Source of the DNA: Bradyrhizobium stylosanthis
Lineage (GTDB): Bacteria; Pseudomonadota; Alphaproteobacteria; Rhizobiales; Xanthobacteraceae
Assembly (NCBI RefSeq): GCF_001641335.1
Contig: NZ_LVEM01000001.1
Coordinates: 718,580 to 782,579, forward strand
Reading direction: 5' to 3'
Length of the DNA stretch: 64,000 nt
Shown: positions 26,707-34,686 of the stretch, in pieces
Layout: each line of letters starts with the position of its first letter
Numbering within the stretch: position 1 is the stretch's first letter
Notes under the pieces: model-generated
Seen by the model: the letters and a program-made list of their open reading frames with translations, nothing else
Told to the model about the DNA's origin: nothing
Database searches by the model: none
Made by a program: the position numbers and the translations under genes

Positions 26707-26811
26707 GGCGCCTCTCCGCGCGCATGCCAGCCCCGCCGCGCGCTTCCTTGACGCGAGGCGCCGCATTGCCCGTTATGCGGGCACGATTCTGCAACTTCAG
26801 CCGGCCGTTCC

Positions 26812-27552
26812 GTGGCGCTCCCTCCGCTCGATTCCCCTCAATGGCAAAGTCCCTTGCGCGCCTTCGGTTGGGGGCTGCGCTCGGTCACGCAGACGATCCT
26901 GACGCTCGTCCTGTTCGCGACCTATCTCGGCATCGGCGCGCTGGCCCATGACACCCATTTCAGCCTGCTCTGGGCACTCTGCTCGACGCTGTTCGTCTGG
27001 GCGGGGCCGGCGCAGATCATCCTGATCACCACGCTTGGCTCGGGCGCCACCATCATCCAGTCGGCGATTGCCGTCACCGTCAGCGCGATCCGGCTGTTTC
27101 CCATGGTGGTCTCGGTGCTGCCGCTGATGCGGACGCCGACGACCAGGCGGCGCGAGCTGTTCTTCGCGGCACATCTCACGGCCGTGACGCTGTGGGTCGA
27201 ATGCCATCGCTTCCTGCCGCAGGTGCCGCGCGAGCGGCGGATCGCCTTCGTCAACGGACTTGGCTTCGGTCTGGTCTCGGTGTGCCTCACCGCCAACACG
27301 GTCGGCTATTTCCTCGCCGCCAATCTGACGCAGACGCTGGGCGCGGCGATCCTGATGCTGACGCCGCTGTCGTTCCTGTTCTCGACCGCGCGCAACAGCC
27401 GCGAGGCCGCCGACGTCGTCGCGCTGACGCTCGGCGTCCTGCTCTACCCGCTGGCCGCGAAGATGAACTCCGGCCTCGACATCCTCGTCAGCGGGCTCGT
27501 AGCCGGCACCATTGCCTATGGCGTGCATTGGTGGCGGGAGGTGCGCGCATGA
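26812..27552 (+). CDS. azlC: AzlC family branched-chain amino acid exporter subunit
   Basis: The 246-residue protein with about seven membrane segments has the AzlC features (FATYLGIGALAHD, WAGPAQIILITTLGSG, AVTVSAIRLFPMVVSVLPLMR). AzlC and AzlD together export branched-chain amino acids or analogues. The start appears to be GTG at 26812. The next gene overlaps its stop by four bases (ATGA), a translationally coupled arrangement. Confidence 0.88.
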   Translation: MALPPLDSPQWQSPLRAFGWGLRSVTQTILTLVLFATYLGIGALAHDTHFSLLWALCSTLFVWAGPAQIILITTLGSGATIIQSAIAVTVSAIRLFPMVVSVLPLMRTPTTRRRELFFAAHLTAVTLWVECHRFLPQVPRERRIAFVNGLGFGLVSVCLTANTVGYFLAANLTQTLGAAILMLTPLSFLFSTARNSREAADVVALTLGVLLYPLAAKMNSGLDILVSGLVAGTIAYGVHWWREVRA

Positions 27553-27899
27553 GCTACGCGCAGCTCATCGGCGACTGGCAGGCGCTCGTCGTGCTGTTCG
27601 TCGCCGGCGTCGTTCCCAACCAGATCTGGCGCATGCTGGGCCTGTGGTTCGGCGGCGGCATCGACGAGGGCTCCGAGCTGCTGGTCTGGGTGAGGGCGGT
27701 TGCAACCGCCATCCTGGCCGGCGTCATCGCCCAGATCGTGGTGCAGCCGCCGGGGGCGCTCGCCAGCGTGCCCGATGCCCTGCGCTATGGCGCGGTCGGC
27801 GCCGGCCTCGTCGTGTTCCTGCTGACCCGCCGCTCGATCTTCGCGGGCGTGGTGACGGGCGAAGTCTTCATGCTGGTCGGCAAGTGGTGGTTGGGCTAA
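27549..27899 (+). CDS. azlD: AzlD family protein
   Basis: A 116-residue membrane protein with four hydrophobic segments and an NQIWRMLGLWFG block typical of AzlD, the small partner of AzlC. It begins at the ATG overlapping the azlC stop (ATGA), so translation is coupled. Confidence 0.85.
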   Translation: MSYAQLIGDWQALVVLFVAGVVPNQIWRMLGLWFGGGIDEGSELLVWVRAVATAILAGVIAQIVVQPPGALASVPDALRYGAVGAGLVVFLLTRRSIFAGVVTGEVFMLVGKWWLG

Positions 27900-27931
27900 A
27901 ACCGCTTCCGACAAGCCAAGGAACAGGAAAT

Positions 27932-28423
27932 ATGGTTCGCGAAAACGAGCTCCGCGAAGGCGAGGTCGCCATCGAGCTGCCGTCCACCGAGGATGCCGGC
28001 CTCGTCTTCATCGGCCGCATCCGCACGCCCTGGACGTCGCGGCTGGAGACGCCGCGGCAGGGGCGCCAGGACGGCCCGATCTGCCGGCTCGAGATCTACG
28101 AGCTGTTCGTGCCGGCCATCAAGGGCGTCGACTTCTACAGCAATCTCGAAGTGCTCTATTGGCTCGACCGGTCGCGGCGCGACATCATCCTGCAGAGCCC
28201 GAAGAACAACGAGAAGACGCGCGGCACGTTTTCGCTGCGCTCGCCGGTGCGGCCCAATCCGATCGGCACGTCGATCGTCAAGCTGGTCGGCATCGAGGGC
28301 AATGCCATTCTGGTGCGCGGCCTCGATTGCATCGACAACACGCCGCTGATCGACATCAAGCCCGACCGCTGCGAGTTCACCCCGCTCGCCGCACCGCAGC
28401 CGGGGGATTTCCAGACGGAGTGA
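27932..28423 (+). CDS. tsaA: tRNA N6-threonylcarbamoyladenosine37 methyltransferase TrmO-like
   Basis: TrmO (formerly TsaA/YaeB) uses S-adenosylmethionine to methylate t6A37 of threonine tRNAs. The 163-residue protein has the family signature IGRIRTPW, RLEIYELFVPAIKGVDFYSN, the DRSRRD block, and RGTFSLRSPVRPNPIGTSIVKL followed by LDCIDNTPLIDIKPD. It lacks the C-terminal extension of the E. coli enzyme, as do many alphaproteobacterial forms. AGGAA precedes the ATG. The product may act on other substrates, since short homologues are less studied. Confidence 0.85.
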   Translation: MVRENELREGEVAIELPSTEDAGLVFIGRIRTPWTSRLETPRQGRQDGPICRLEIYELFVPAIKGVDFYSNLEVLYWLDRSRRDIILQSPKNNEKTRGTFSLRSPVRPNPIGTSIVKLVGIEGNAILVRGLDCIDNTPLIDIKPDRCEFTPLAAPQPGDFQTE

Positions 28424-28445
28424 GGGGCCACATCGTCGCCTCCTC

Positions 28446-28530
28446 GTCATTGCGAGCGAAGCGAAGCAATCCAGTCTGTCTCTGCGGACGCAGACTGGAT
28501 TGCTTCGTCGCAAGGGCTCCTCGCAATGAC
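28446..28530. repeat. palindromic intergenic repeat, family C copy 1
   Basis: GTCATTGCGAGC at the left end is matched by an inverted GCTCCTCGCAATGAC at the right; inner arms GAAGCAATCCAGTCTG and CAGACTGGATTGCTTC are perfect. A second copy lies at 63249-63331. Confidence 0.8.
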
Positions 28531-28544
28531 GGAGTGTGCGCCGG

Positions 28545-28973
28545 CTATCCCGCCTTCAGCGCCGCGATCAGCTTGGTCGCGTTCTCTTCGAGCACCTTGA
28601 CGTCTTCCTTGCGGCTCGCGGGCGGCAGCATGGCTACGCCGTCGTGGCGCGGCATCACGTGCATGTGCAGGTGAAACACCACCTGGCCGCCGGCAGGCTC
28701 GTTGAACTGCTGCACGGTGATGCCGTCGGCCTTGAACGCCTTCATCGCGGCAGCCGCGATCTTGTGGGCGCCGCGGGCAACATGGGCGTAGTCGTCGGGC
28801 TTGATGTCGAGGATGTTGCGGGCAGGGGCCTTCGGGATCACCAGCGTGTGGCCGGGGACGCGCGGCATGATGTCGAGGAAGGCGAAGACGTGTTCGTCTT
28901 CGTAGACCTTGTGGCAGGAAAACTCGCCGCGCAGGATCTTTGCGAAGATGTTGTTGGGGTCGTAGGCGGTCAT
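28545..28973 (-). CDS. HIT family protein
   Basis: A 142-residue nucleotide-binding hydrolase or transferase of the histidine-triad superfamily. The HLHMHV motif (catalytic His triad) lies near residue 100, preceded by DIMPRVPGHTLVIPK. It is probably a HINT-type AMP-lysine or nucleoside phosphoramidase. The ATG at 28973 is preceded by GGGAG; the reading frame extends five codons further without an RBS. Confidence 0.92.
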   Translation of the reverse strand: MTAYDPNNIFAKILRGEFSCHKVYEDEHVFAFLDIMPRVPGHTLVIPKAPARNILDIKPDDYAHVARGAHKIAAAAMKAFKADGITVQQFNEPAGGQVVFHLHMHVMPRHDGVAMLPPASRKEDVKVLEENATKLIAALKAG

Positions 28974-29024
28974 GGCGGCAGCTCCCAAGATTTTGCGCTT
29001 ACTGTCACCAGCCCGGTGTGCGCG

Positions 29025-30266
29025 TCAAGGCGCCTCGTCGAAGCCTTTGCGGAACGGGCCGAGCTCGGCGAGCTCCCGTCCGGCCTCGGCGACATAGGCG
29101 CGCTCGCGCTTGAGGTAATCGTCGATGGCGCGGCGCAGGCCGGGATCGGCGATGAAGTGGGCGGAATGGGTCGTCTTCGGCAGGTAGCCGCGCGCGATCT
29201 TGTGCTCGCCTTGCGCGCCGGCTTCGACATTCCCGAGGCCATGTTTGATGGCGAAATCGATCGCCTGGTAGTAGCAGACCTCGAAATGCAGGAAGGGATG
29301 ATGCTCGACCGCGCCCCAGTTGCGGCCGAACAGCGTGTCCGAGCCGATGAAGTTGATCGCGCCCGCGATCCAGCGGTCGTTGCGGCGGGCCATCACCAGC
29401 AGCACGTCCTCTGCCATGGTCTCGCCGATAAGTGAGAAGAACTCGCGCGTCAGATACGGCCGGCCCCATTTGCGCGAGCCGGTCTCCATGTAGAACATGA
29501 AGAACGCGTCCCAGGCATCCTCGGTGATGTCCTTGCCGGTGAGCCAGTGGATGGTGATCCCCGCGGCCAGCGCATCGCGCCGCTCGCGCTTGATCGATTT
29601 GCGGTGGCGCGAGTTCAGCGTCGCCAGGAAATCGTCGAAGCCGGCAAAGCCCTCATTGTGCCAGTGGAACTGCTGGTCGGTGCGCTGGAGGAAGCCGTGC
29701 TCGGCGAGCAGCTTCCATTCCGCCTCGCGCGCGAAGGTGACGTGAACGGACGAAGCCTTGCTGACGCCGCACAGCGCCACGAGCCCGCTTGCCAGCGCGT
29801 CCGTGATGCGCTCGCGATCGACGCCGTCGCGGACGAGCAGCCGCGGCCCCGTCGCTGGCGTGAAGGGAACCGAGACCTGCAGCTTCGGGTAATAGCGCCC
29901 GCCTGCGCGCTCATAGGCGTCGGCCCAGCCGCGGTCGAAGACGTATTCGCCCTGGCTGTGCGATTTCAGATAGCAGGGCACGACACCGGCGACGCGGCCG
30001 TCGAGCTTGGCCACGAGATGCCGGGGGCCCCAGCCGGTGCGGATCGTCGCCGAACCCGATTTCTCGACGGCCGACAGAAAGGCGTGCGAGACGAACGGGT
30101 TATAGGCGGGTCTTGAGAGGCCGAGGGAATCGCCTGGAACGGCAGATGAGGTTCCGTTGCCAGCCCCGTTGCAGCGGCCGCCGGGATTGGCGCAGGCGTC
30201 CCAATCCCCTGCAGACACTTCACCGATAGAAGGGACCGCCTCAAGCGTGATTTCAGATGATGCCAT
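29025..30266 (-). CDS. FemAB-like / DUF482 GNAT-fold protein
   Basis: The 413-residue protein belongs to the peptidogalycan-biosynthesis/recognition-like family (DUF482, FemAB-like tandem GNAT fold). Visible blocks are NPFVSHAFLSAVEKSGSA, YPKLQVSVPFTPATGPRLL, FLATLNSRHRKSIKRERRDA and KWGRPYLTREFFSLI, then GAQGEHKIARGYLPKTTHSAH near the C-terminus. The usual role is thought to be an acyl or aminoacyl transfer, but the substrate is unknown. The frame is open to 30383, but that stretch is a palindromic repeat, so ATG 30266 (MASSEITLEAV) is chosen. Confidence 0.87.
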   Translation of the reverse strand: MASSEITLEAVPSIGEVSAGDWDACANPGGRCNGAGNGTSSAVPGDSLGLSRPAYNPFVSHAFLSAVEKSGSATIRTGWGPRHLVAKLDGRVAGVVPCYLKSHSQGEYVFDRGWADAYERAGGRYYPKLQVSVPFTPATGPRLLVRDGVDRERITDALASGLVALCGVSKASSVHVTFAREAEWKLLAEHGFLQRTDQQFHWHNEGFAGFDDFLATLNSRHRKSIKRERRDALAAGITIHWLTGKDITEDAWDAFFMFYMETGSRKWGRPYLTREFFSLIGETMAEDVLLVMARRNDRWIAGAINFIGSDTLFGRNWGAVEHHPFLHFEVCYYQAIDFAIKHGLGNVEAGAQGEHKIARGYLPKTTHSAHFIADPGLRRAIDDYLKRERAYVAEAGRELAELGPFRKGFDEAP

Positions 30267-30316
30267 CGTGCCCAAGATCGTGCATTGCAGCAGCGACTTC
30301 AAGAGGGCGGCCCGCG

Positions 30317-30440
30317 CGTCGTCCTGGCGAAAGCCAGGACCCATTACCCCAGAGAGAAGTTGTAGTGCCGAGCTGCCAACCACCTGTCGTCGCCAAACGA
30401 GCGCCGGTGGTAATGGGTCCTGGCTTTCGCCAGGACGACG
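30317..30440. repeat. large inverted repeat, family D
   Basis: Perfect 32-bp inverted arms at 30317-30348 and 30409-30440 are separated by 60 bp. Each arm contains its own smaller palindrome (TCCTGG-CGAAAG-CCAGGA). It lies between the GDPD gene and the FemAB-like gene. Confidence 0.85.
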
Positions 30441-30447
30441 TCGGTGG

Positions 30448-31194
30448 CTACGGCACGAACCCCTCGAAGATCATCTGATCCGCATACTGCCCAACCCGCG
30501 TCCGCTGTTCGTCCGTGCGGACGGTCCAGCCTAGCAGGGCACAGCCGAAGACGTTGCGGGCGATCCAGGGGGCGGGGGCCGGCAGGTGATCGACCTTGAA
30601 GGCGACGAAATGCGGCTGGGTCTGGAGGCCGTGGCGCAGGTACAGCATGCTGTCGCGCTGCTCCTGCGTCAGGTAGGCCCAGTATTCGTCCTCATAGCTC
30701 CGCTGCGCGACGATGCCGCGCGGGCGGCTCGGCACCAGCTCGCGTAGCGCCAGCACCTGGTCGGGATCGAAGGACATGCCGACGGCAGGGCCCTGATAGG
30801 ACGCCAGCACCTCGGCCATCCGCTTCACCAGCTTGCGGTCGCCGTCAAAATGGCTCTTCACCTCGATCACCAGCGGCACGCGGCCGGCGACCATGGTGCA
30901 GAGGTCGGACAGCGACATCATCCGCTCGTCGGTGTCCTTGAATTTGACGGCCCTCAGCTCCGCCGCGGTCTTCGAGACCACGTTGCCGGTCGCCTCGGTG
31001 AGGCGGCCGAGCGCATGGTCGTGATGGATCATTGCCTCGCCGTCGGACGAGAGCTGGATGTCCACCTCGATCGCGAAATTGCCCGCGATCGCAGCCTGAA
31101 CCGCACCCGGCATGTTTTCGACGATGCCGCGGGCGATGTCGTGCAGGCCGCGATGGGCGACCGGCCGGGCTGTCAGCCAATCCGGAGCGCGCAT
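30448..31194 (-). CDS. glycerophosphodiester phosphodiesterase family protein
   Basis: A 248-residue TIM-barrel hydrolase of GDPD type, which splits glycerophosphodiesters to glycerol-3-phosphate and an alcohol. Motifs are VAHRGL near the start, ENMPGAVQAAIAGNFAIEVDIQLSSDGEAMIHHD (metal-binding Glu, Asp and His) and PLVIEVKSH. No signal peptide is seen, so it is cytoplasmic. The ATG at 31194 starts 5 bp after the RidA stop, so the pair is one operon. Confidence 0.88.
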   Translation of the reverse strand: MRAPDWLTARPVAHRGLHDIARGIVENMPGAVQAAIAGNFAIEVDIQLSSDGEAMIHHDHALGRLTEATGNVVSKTAAELRAVKFKDTDERMMSLSDLCTMVAGRVPLVIEVKSHFDGDRKLVKRMAEVLASYQGPAVGMSFDPDQVLALRELVPSRPRGIVAQRSYEDEYWAYLTQEQRDSMLYLRHGLQTQPHFVAFKVDHLPAPAPWIARNVFGCALLGWTVRTDEQRTRVGQYADQMIFEGFVP

Positions 31195-31199
31195 GCGCG

Positions 31200-31667
31200 T
31201 CAGGCGACCTCGAACACGCCTTCGACCTCGACCGCCGCGTCCGCGGGCAGCGAGGCGACACCGACGGTGGTGCGGGCATGGCGGCCCTTGTCGCCGAAGG
31301 CTGCGACCATCAGGTCGGAGGCGCCGTTGAGCACCTTCGGCCCGTCCAGGAAGTCCGGCGCCGAGTTGATGAAGCCGCCGAGGCGAACCACGCGCACCAC
31401 CTTGTCGAGGTCTCCGAGCGCCGCCTTGACCTGGGCCAGCAGATTGACCGCGCAGCCGCGCGCGGCCGCCGCGCCGTCCTCGATCGAGACGCCGGCGCCC
31501 AGCTTGCCCTTGGCGATCAGCTTGCCGGCGGGGTCGAAGCAGACCTGGCCGGACACGAACAGCAGGTTGCCGGTCCGCACGAACGGGACGTAGTTGGCGA
31601 CGGGGGTGGGGGCCTCGTGCAGCTTGATGCCCTGTTCCGCCAGTTTTTGCTCGACCGTGCCCGCCAT
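31200..31667 (-). CDS. RidA/YjgF family protein
   Basis: A 155-residue RidA-superfamily protein (GNLLFVSGQVCFDPAGKLIAKG; ARTTVGVASLPADAAVEVEG). Canonical RidA deaminates reactive enamine/imine intermediates. The catalytic Arg of RidA corresponds to the segment RHARTTVGVASLP, where an Arg is present. It is transcribed before the GDPD gene. Upstream in-frame ATGs (31805, 31697) lack family similarity; 31667 (MAGTVEQKLAEQG) is chosen. Confidence 0.88.
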   Translation of the reverse strand: MAGTVEQKLAEQGIKLHEAPTPVANYVPFVRTGNLLFVSGQVCFDPAGKLIAKGKLGAGVSIEDGAAAARGCAVNLLAQVKAALGDLDKVVRVVRLGGFINSAPDFLDGPKVLNGASDLMVAAFGDKGRHARTTVGVASLPADAAVEVEGVFEVA

Positions 31668-31898
31668 GTCCGACCTCGTTGTCCAAAAATCATTCATCCC
31701 GGCTCCCCTGGAGGCCGCCGGGCGCGCCCTGTTTCGCCCATCGTGCCGCCACATGCAAGCAACTGGAGGGGGCTGGGTTTTGTTGAGGCAGGCCAGCAGG
31801 TTCAACGCGGGGGCCGCAACTTTACGTGAAACGGCCTCAGTTGCGACGCAATGGAACGGTCATTAAAATGTCGAATCTGCGCTTTCCAGGGATGAGAC

Positions 31899-32744
31899 AT
31901 GGTGCACCTTTTCCGGACTTCGCTCGGTGTGATGGCGCTCGCGGCGGCCGCTTTCGGCTCTGGCGAAACGGTGCAGGCCGCCAACGGTCCGTTCCTCGCG
32001 CACCAGGCGCTCTATGACCTCAGCCTCGTCAAATCGCGCTCCAATTCGGTGAACAGCGCGCGGGGTCGCATCCTCTACAATTTCACCGGCAGTTCCTGCG
32101 AGGGCTACACCTCCGAATTCCGCCAGGTCTCCGAACTCGACAGCGGCGAGGGCAAGGTCACGCTGAGCGACCTCCGCTCCAATTCCTGGGAGGATGCCGC
32201 GGGCAAGAGCTACCGCTTCAAGATCGAGACGCGGATGAACGAGGCCGACGCCGGCCGGGTCGACGGCTCGGCCGAACGCGACGGCGACCACATCAACGTC
32301 AAGCTCAAGCTGCCGGCGCCGAAGAGCTTCACCCTCGACGGCAAGATCGTATTCCCGACCGAGCAGATCCAGCGCATCATCGCCGCCGCCAAGGAGGGCA
32401 AGTCGCTGCTCGAGCTCTCGGTTTATGACGGCTCCGACGACGGCCAGAAGGTCTACAACACGCTGACCGTGATCGGCCAGCCGATCGCCGCCGACCGCGC
32501 CACCTCCGCCGATCCGTCGACGTCGGACGAGCACATGAAGTCGCTGAAGCGCTGGCCCGTCACCGTCAGCTATTTCGACCGCGAGGCGCAGCAAAAGGAA
32601 GGCGAGCAGACGCCGGTCTATGCGATGGCGTTCGAGCTCTACGAGAACGGCGTCTCGCGCCAGCTCGTGCTCGACTACAACGATTTCGTCATCTCCGGCG
32701 CGATGGGCAAGTTCGACGCCAAGGACAGCAAGCCCTGTAATTGA
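31899..32744 (+). CDS. DUF1849 / EipB-like cell-envelope integrity protein
   Basis: The 281-residue periplasmic protein has a signal peptide (about residues 1-27), then ALYDLSLVKSRSNSVNSARGRILYNFTGSSCEGYTSEFRQVSEL, typical of DUF1849. Brucella EipB, the characterised member, is a periplasmic spiral beta-barrel that keeps the envelope intact and has a conserved disulfide; here Cys67 and Cys280 can form the same bond. RBS AGGGA precedes the ATG. It stands alone on the plus strand. Confidence 0.88.
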   Translation: MVHLFRTSLGVMALAAAAFGSGETVQAANGPFLAHQALYDLSLVKSRSNSVNSARGRILYNFTGSSCEGYTSEFRQVSELDSGEGKVTLSDLRSNSWEDAAGKSYRFKIETRMNEADAGRVDGSAERDGDHINVKLKLPAPKSFTLDGKIVFPTEQIQRIIAAAKEGKSLLELSVYDGSDDGQKVYNTLTVIGQPIAADRATSADPSTSDEHMKSLKRWPVTVSYFDREAQQKEGEQTPVYAMAFELYENGVSRQLVLDYNDFVISGAMGKFDAKDSKPCN

Positions 32745-32775
32745 GGGGCACGGCCACGTCGTACTCCTCTCTTTC

Positions 32776-32938
32776 ACCGTCACTCCCGCGCAACGGCGAA
32801 GCCGTTGTCGCTGGAGGTGGCCGCTTCTTCAGCGGCCCTCGAAGGGCGACGGCCCGGCTGCAACAGTACGGCCGTGCATCCTTCGAGGCTCCCCGCGCGC
32901 CACTTCGCGCCACGCGGCTCGCACCTCAGGATGACGGG
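32776..32938. repeat. intergenic repeat, family E copy 1
   Basis: The element contains GGCGAAGCCGTTGTCGCTGG, CCCTCGAAGGGCGACGGCC, CCTTCGAGGCT and ends CTCAGGATGACGG. The same blocks occur inverted at 63047-63220. It fills most of the space between the EipB-like gene and the second RidA gene. Confidence 0.75.
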
Positions 32939-33022
32939 GCATCAGCGCTGCTCGTTGCATCTAGCTCTCGTCACACTCTCCCGCTACGCTACCTCCCAAC
33001 CACAAACTCCGGGGAGCCAACC

Positions 33023-33424
33023 ATGCCCAAGCTCGACCATCTCCGCCCCAGCGGCCTGCATCACAATCCCGCTTATTCCCACGTCGTCACCGCCTCCGGC
33101 GCGCGCACCATCTACATCTCCGGCCAGGTCTCGACCGACGAGGAGGGGCGGATCGTCGGCGAGGGCGATATCGCCGCGCAGACCACGCAGGTGATGCAGA
33201 ATCTCGGGCATGCGCTGAAGGCGGCCGGCGCGAGCTATTCCAACATCGTGAAGATCACGACCTTCGTCGTGAACTACAAGCCGGAGCTGCGCCCGATCAT
33301 CGGCAAGGCCCGCTCGGCCTTCTTCGAAGGCATGGAGCCGCCGGCCTCCACGCTCGTCGGCGTCTCCGCGCTCGCCGCGCCGGAATGGCTGATCGAGATC
33401 GAGGCGATCGCGGTCGCGGATTGA
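33023..33424 (+). CDS. RidA/YjgF family protein, second copy
   Basis: A 133-residue RidA-superfamily protein with YISGQVSTDEEGRIVGEGD, the SNIVKITTFVVN block and PPASTLVGVSALAAPEWLIEIEAIAV. It is shorter than and different from the RidA-like protein at 31200-31667, so the two are distinct subgroups. The Arg of canonical RidA is not obvious in this segment (PPASTLVGV), so deaminase activity is doubtful. A NUDIX gene follows after 12 bp, likely in one operon. Confidence 0.87.
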   Translation: MPKLDHLRPSGLHHNPAYSHVVTASGARTIYISGQVSTDEEGRIVGEGDIAAQTTQVMQNLGHALKAAGASYSNIVKITTFVVNYKPELRPIIGKARSAFFEGMEPPASTLVGVSALAAPEWLIEIEAIAVAD

Positions 33425-33436
33425 GGTGTTGACGGA

Positions 33437-33838
33437 ATGACGTCGGAGAATATCCGGATTGCCGCCGCGCTGATGAGCAGGAGCGACGGACGCGTCCTGC
33501 TGGTCCGGAAGAGGGCGACTGAAAGCTTCATGCAGCCCGGAGGAAAGATCGAGGCCGGCGAGCATCCGCAGGCCGCGCTGCGGCGCGAATTGTCGGAGGA
33601 GCTCGGGATCGAGGTCGATCCGAGCGAGATGACCTATGTCGGGCGATATACGGCGCCGGCCGCCAACGAGCCCGGCCGGCTGGTCGATGCGGACATCTTT
33701 CGTGTCGTCATCGCCCATTCCGTCACGCCCGCCGCGGAGATCGAGGAGATCCTTTGGCTCGATCCGTCCTCGCCCGGAGCTGTCAAGCTCGCACCTCTGA
33801 CACGCGACAAGCTGCTTCCGCTGTGTTCGCGGCAGTAG
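33437..33838 (+). CDS. NUDIX hydrolase
   Basis: A 133-residue NUDIX protein with the box GGKIEAGEHPQAALRRELSEELGI (Gx5Ex7REx2EExG pattern; metal-binding Glu residues in REL.EE). It would hydrolyse a nucleoside diphosphate linked to another group. It is the second gene of an operon with RidA. A family A repeat starts at its stop codon. Confidence 0.9.
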   Translation: MTSENIRIAAALMSRSDGRVLLVRKRATESFMQPGGKIEAGEHPQAALRRELSEELGIEVDPSEMTYVGRYTAPAANEPGRLVDADIFRVVIAHSVTPAAEIEEILWLDPSSPGAVKLAPLTRDKLLPLCSRQ

Positions 33839-33922
33839 CCCGGAATGGAGCGCAGCGTAATCCGGGAAACCTGTCGCTGAGGATGCACCGTCCCGGATTT
33901 CGCTTCGCTCCATCCGGGCTAC
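33835..33922. repeat. palindromic intergenic repeat, family A copy 2
   Basis: GTAGCCCGG at the left end pairs with CCGGGCTAC at the right; GAATGGAGCGCAGCG and CGCTTCGCTCCATCC lie inside. The left end overlaps the NUDIX stop codon and the right end overlaps the stop region of the ACT gene. Confidence 0.7.
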
Positions 33923-34326
33923 TGGTCTCCCGTCCCACCGAGCTCTCGCAACAGCGCCATCGCTTCGTCGGCCCGGTCAACCGGCACGAAGAGATGGTCA
34001 TGATGGAAGGCCGACACGGCGTTCACGCTGATGCCGGCCTCGGCGAGGCGCGCGGTGATTGCCGCCAGGAAGCCGACTGCATCGAGCGCGGAGTGAACCG
34101 TCAGCGTGATCAGGCGCGAGGCGAATGCGTGGCTTAGTCCCGCCGCTTCGGCTTCCTCGTGCCGTATCACCAGCGTTATTCCTTCGCGCTCCCGGAATGT
34201 CAGCATCGGGCTGATCGTGGCTGGAGTGCTCACGCCCGGCGCAAGCGTGCAGAACACGAAGGTTCCGTCCATCATCTCCGGCTTCATGCCTTTCAGCAGC
34301 GCGGCGAGATCGCGTTCGCCGGTCAA
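33919..34326 (-). CDS. ACT-domain protein
   Basis: A 135-residue protein with two ACT-like parts: GTFVFCTLAPGVSTPATISPML (DUF2241-type N-terminal half) and RLITLTVHSALDAVGFLAAITARLAEAGISVNAVSAFHHDHLFVPVDRAD (ACT). ACT domains bind amino acids; the target is unknown. The start is taken as TTG at 34326 (reads TGERDLAALLKGMKPEM) because GGAGG lies about 8 bases upstream; the longer ATG frame from 34434 adds unconserved Arg-rich sequence. Confidence 0.8.
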   Translation of the reverse strand: MTGERDLAALLKGMKPEMMDGTFVFCTLAPGVSTPATISPMLTFREREGITLVIRHEEAEAAGLSHAFASRLITLTVHSALDAVGFLAAITARLAEAGISVNAVSAFHHDHLFVPVDRADEAMALLRELGGTGDQ

Positions 34327-34519
34327 GGTGCGAGCCTCCGGACGAGGAGGGGCGTCCTTGCGAAGCTGTCGGCGCAGGCGACTGTGGAAGCCTTGTCCAA
34401 CATACCTTTGTATATCTCCTCTAATCCTTCTCATGCGCCGAGCTTACGCTGGTACAATTGAGCGACGGCGGGAGATTCTTACAATTTGAGTCCACTCGGG
34501 TCACTGCGAGGAAACTCAA

Positions 34520-34675
34520 ATGAACGTGGTCATTCGAAAGCTCAACGGCTTATGGCACCTCATCGTCGGATCCTGCCAGATCCGAACGCCGTTCCTGGAA
34601 ACGCAGGACCGGCAGTTGGTCGTTCAGTACGCCAGGCGCGCCTATCCGGGTGCACGGGTCTTCGAACGCGACTGA
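34520..34675 (+). CDS. 51-residue small protein, function unknown
   Basis: This short frame reads MNVVIRKLNGLWHLIVGSCQ and ends YPGARVFERD. GAGGAA sits upstream of the ATG at the right spacing. The protein is basic in the middle and has two aromatic/hydrophobic strands. It ends 12 bp before the dinB stop on the opposite strand. No family is recognised. Confidence 0.55.
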   Translation: MNVVIRKLNGLWHLIVGSCQIRTPFLETQDRQLVVQYARRAYPGARVFERD

Positions 34676-34686
34676 GCTGAGCGGGA

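Noticed and set aside
30267..30383. N-terminal extension of the FemAB-like protein
   Set aside because: The added residues are encoded by the family D repeat and have no family similarity.
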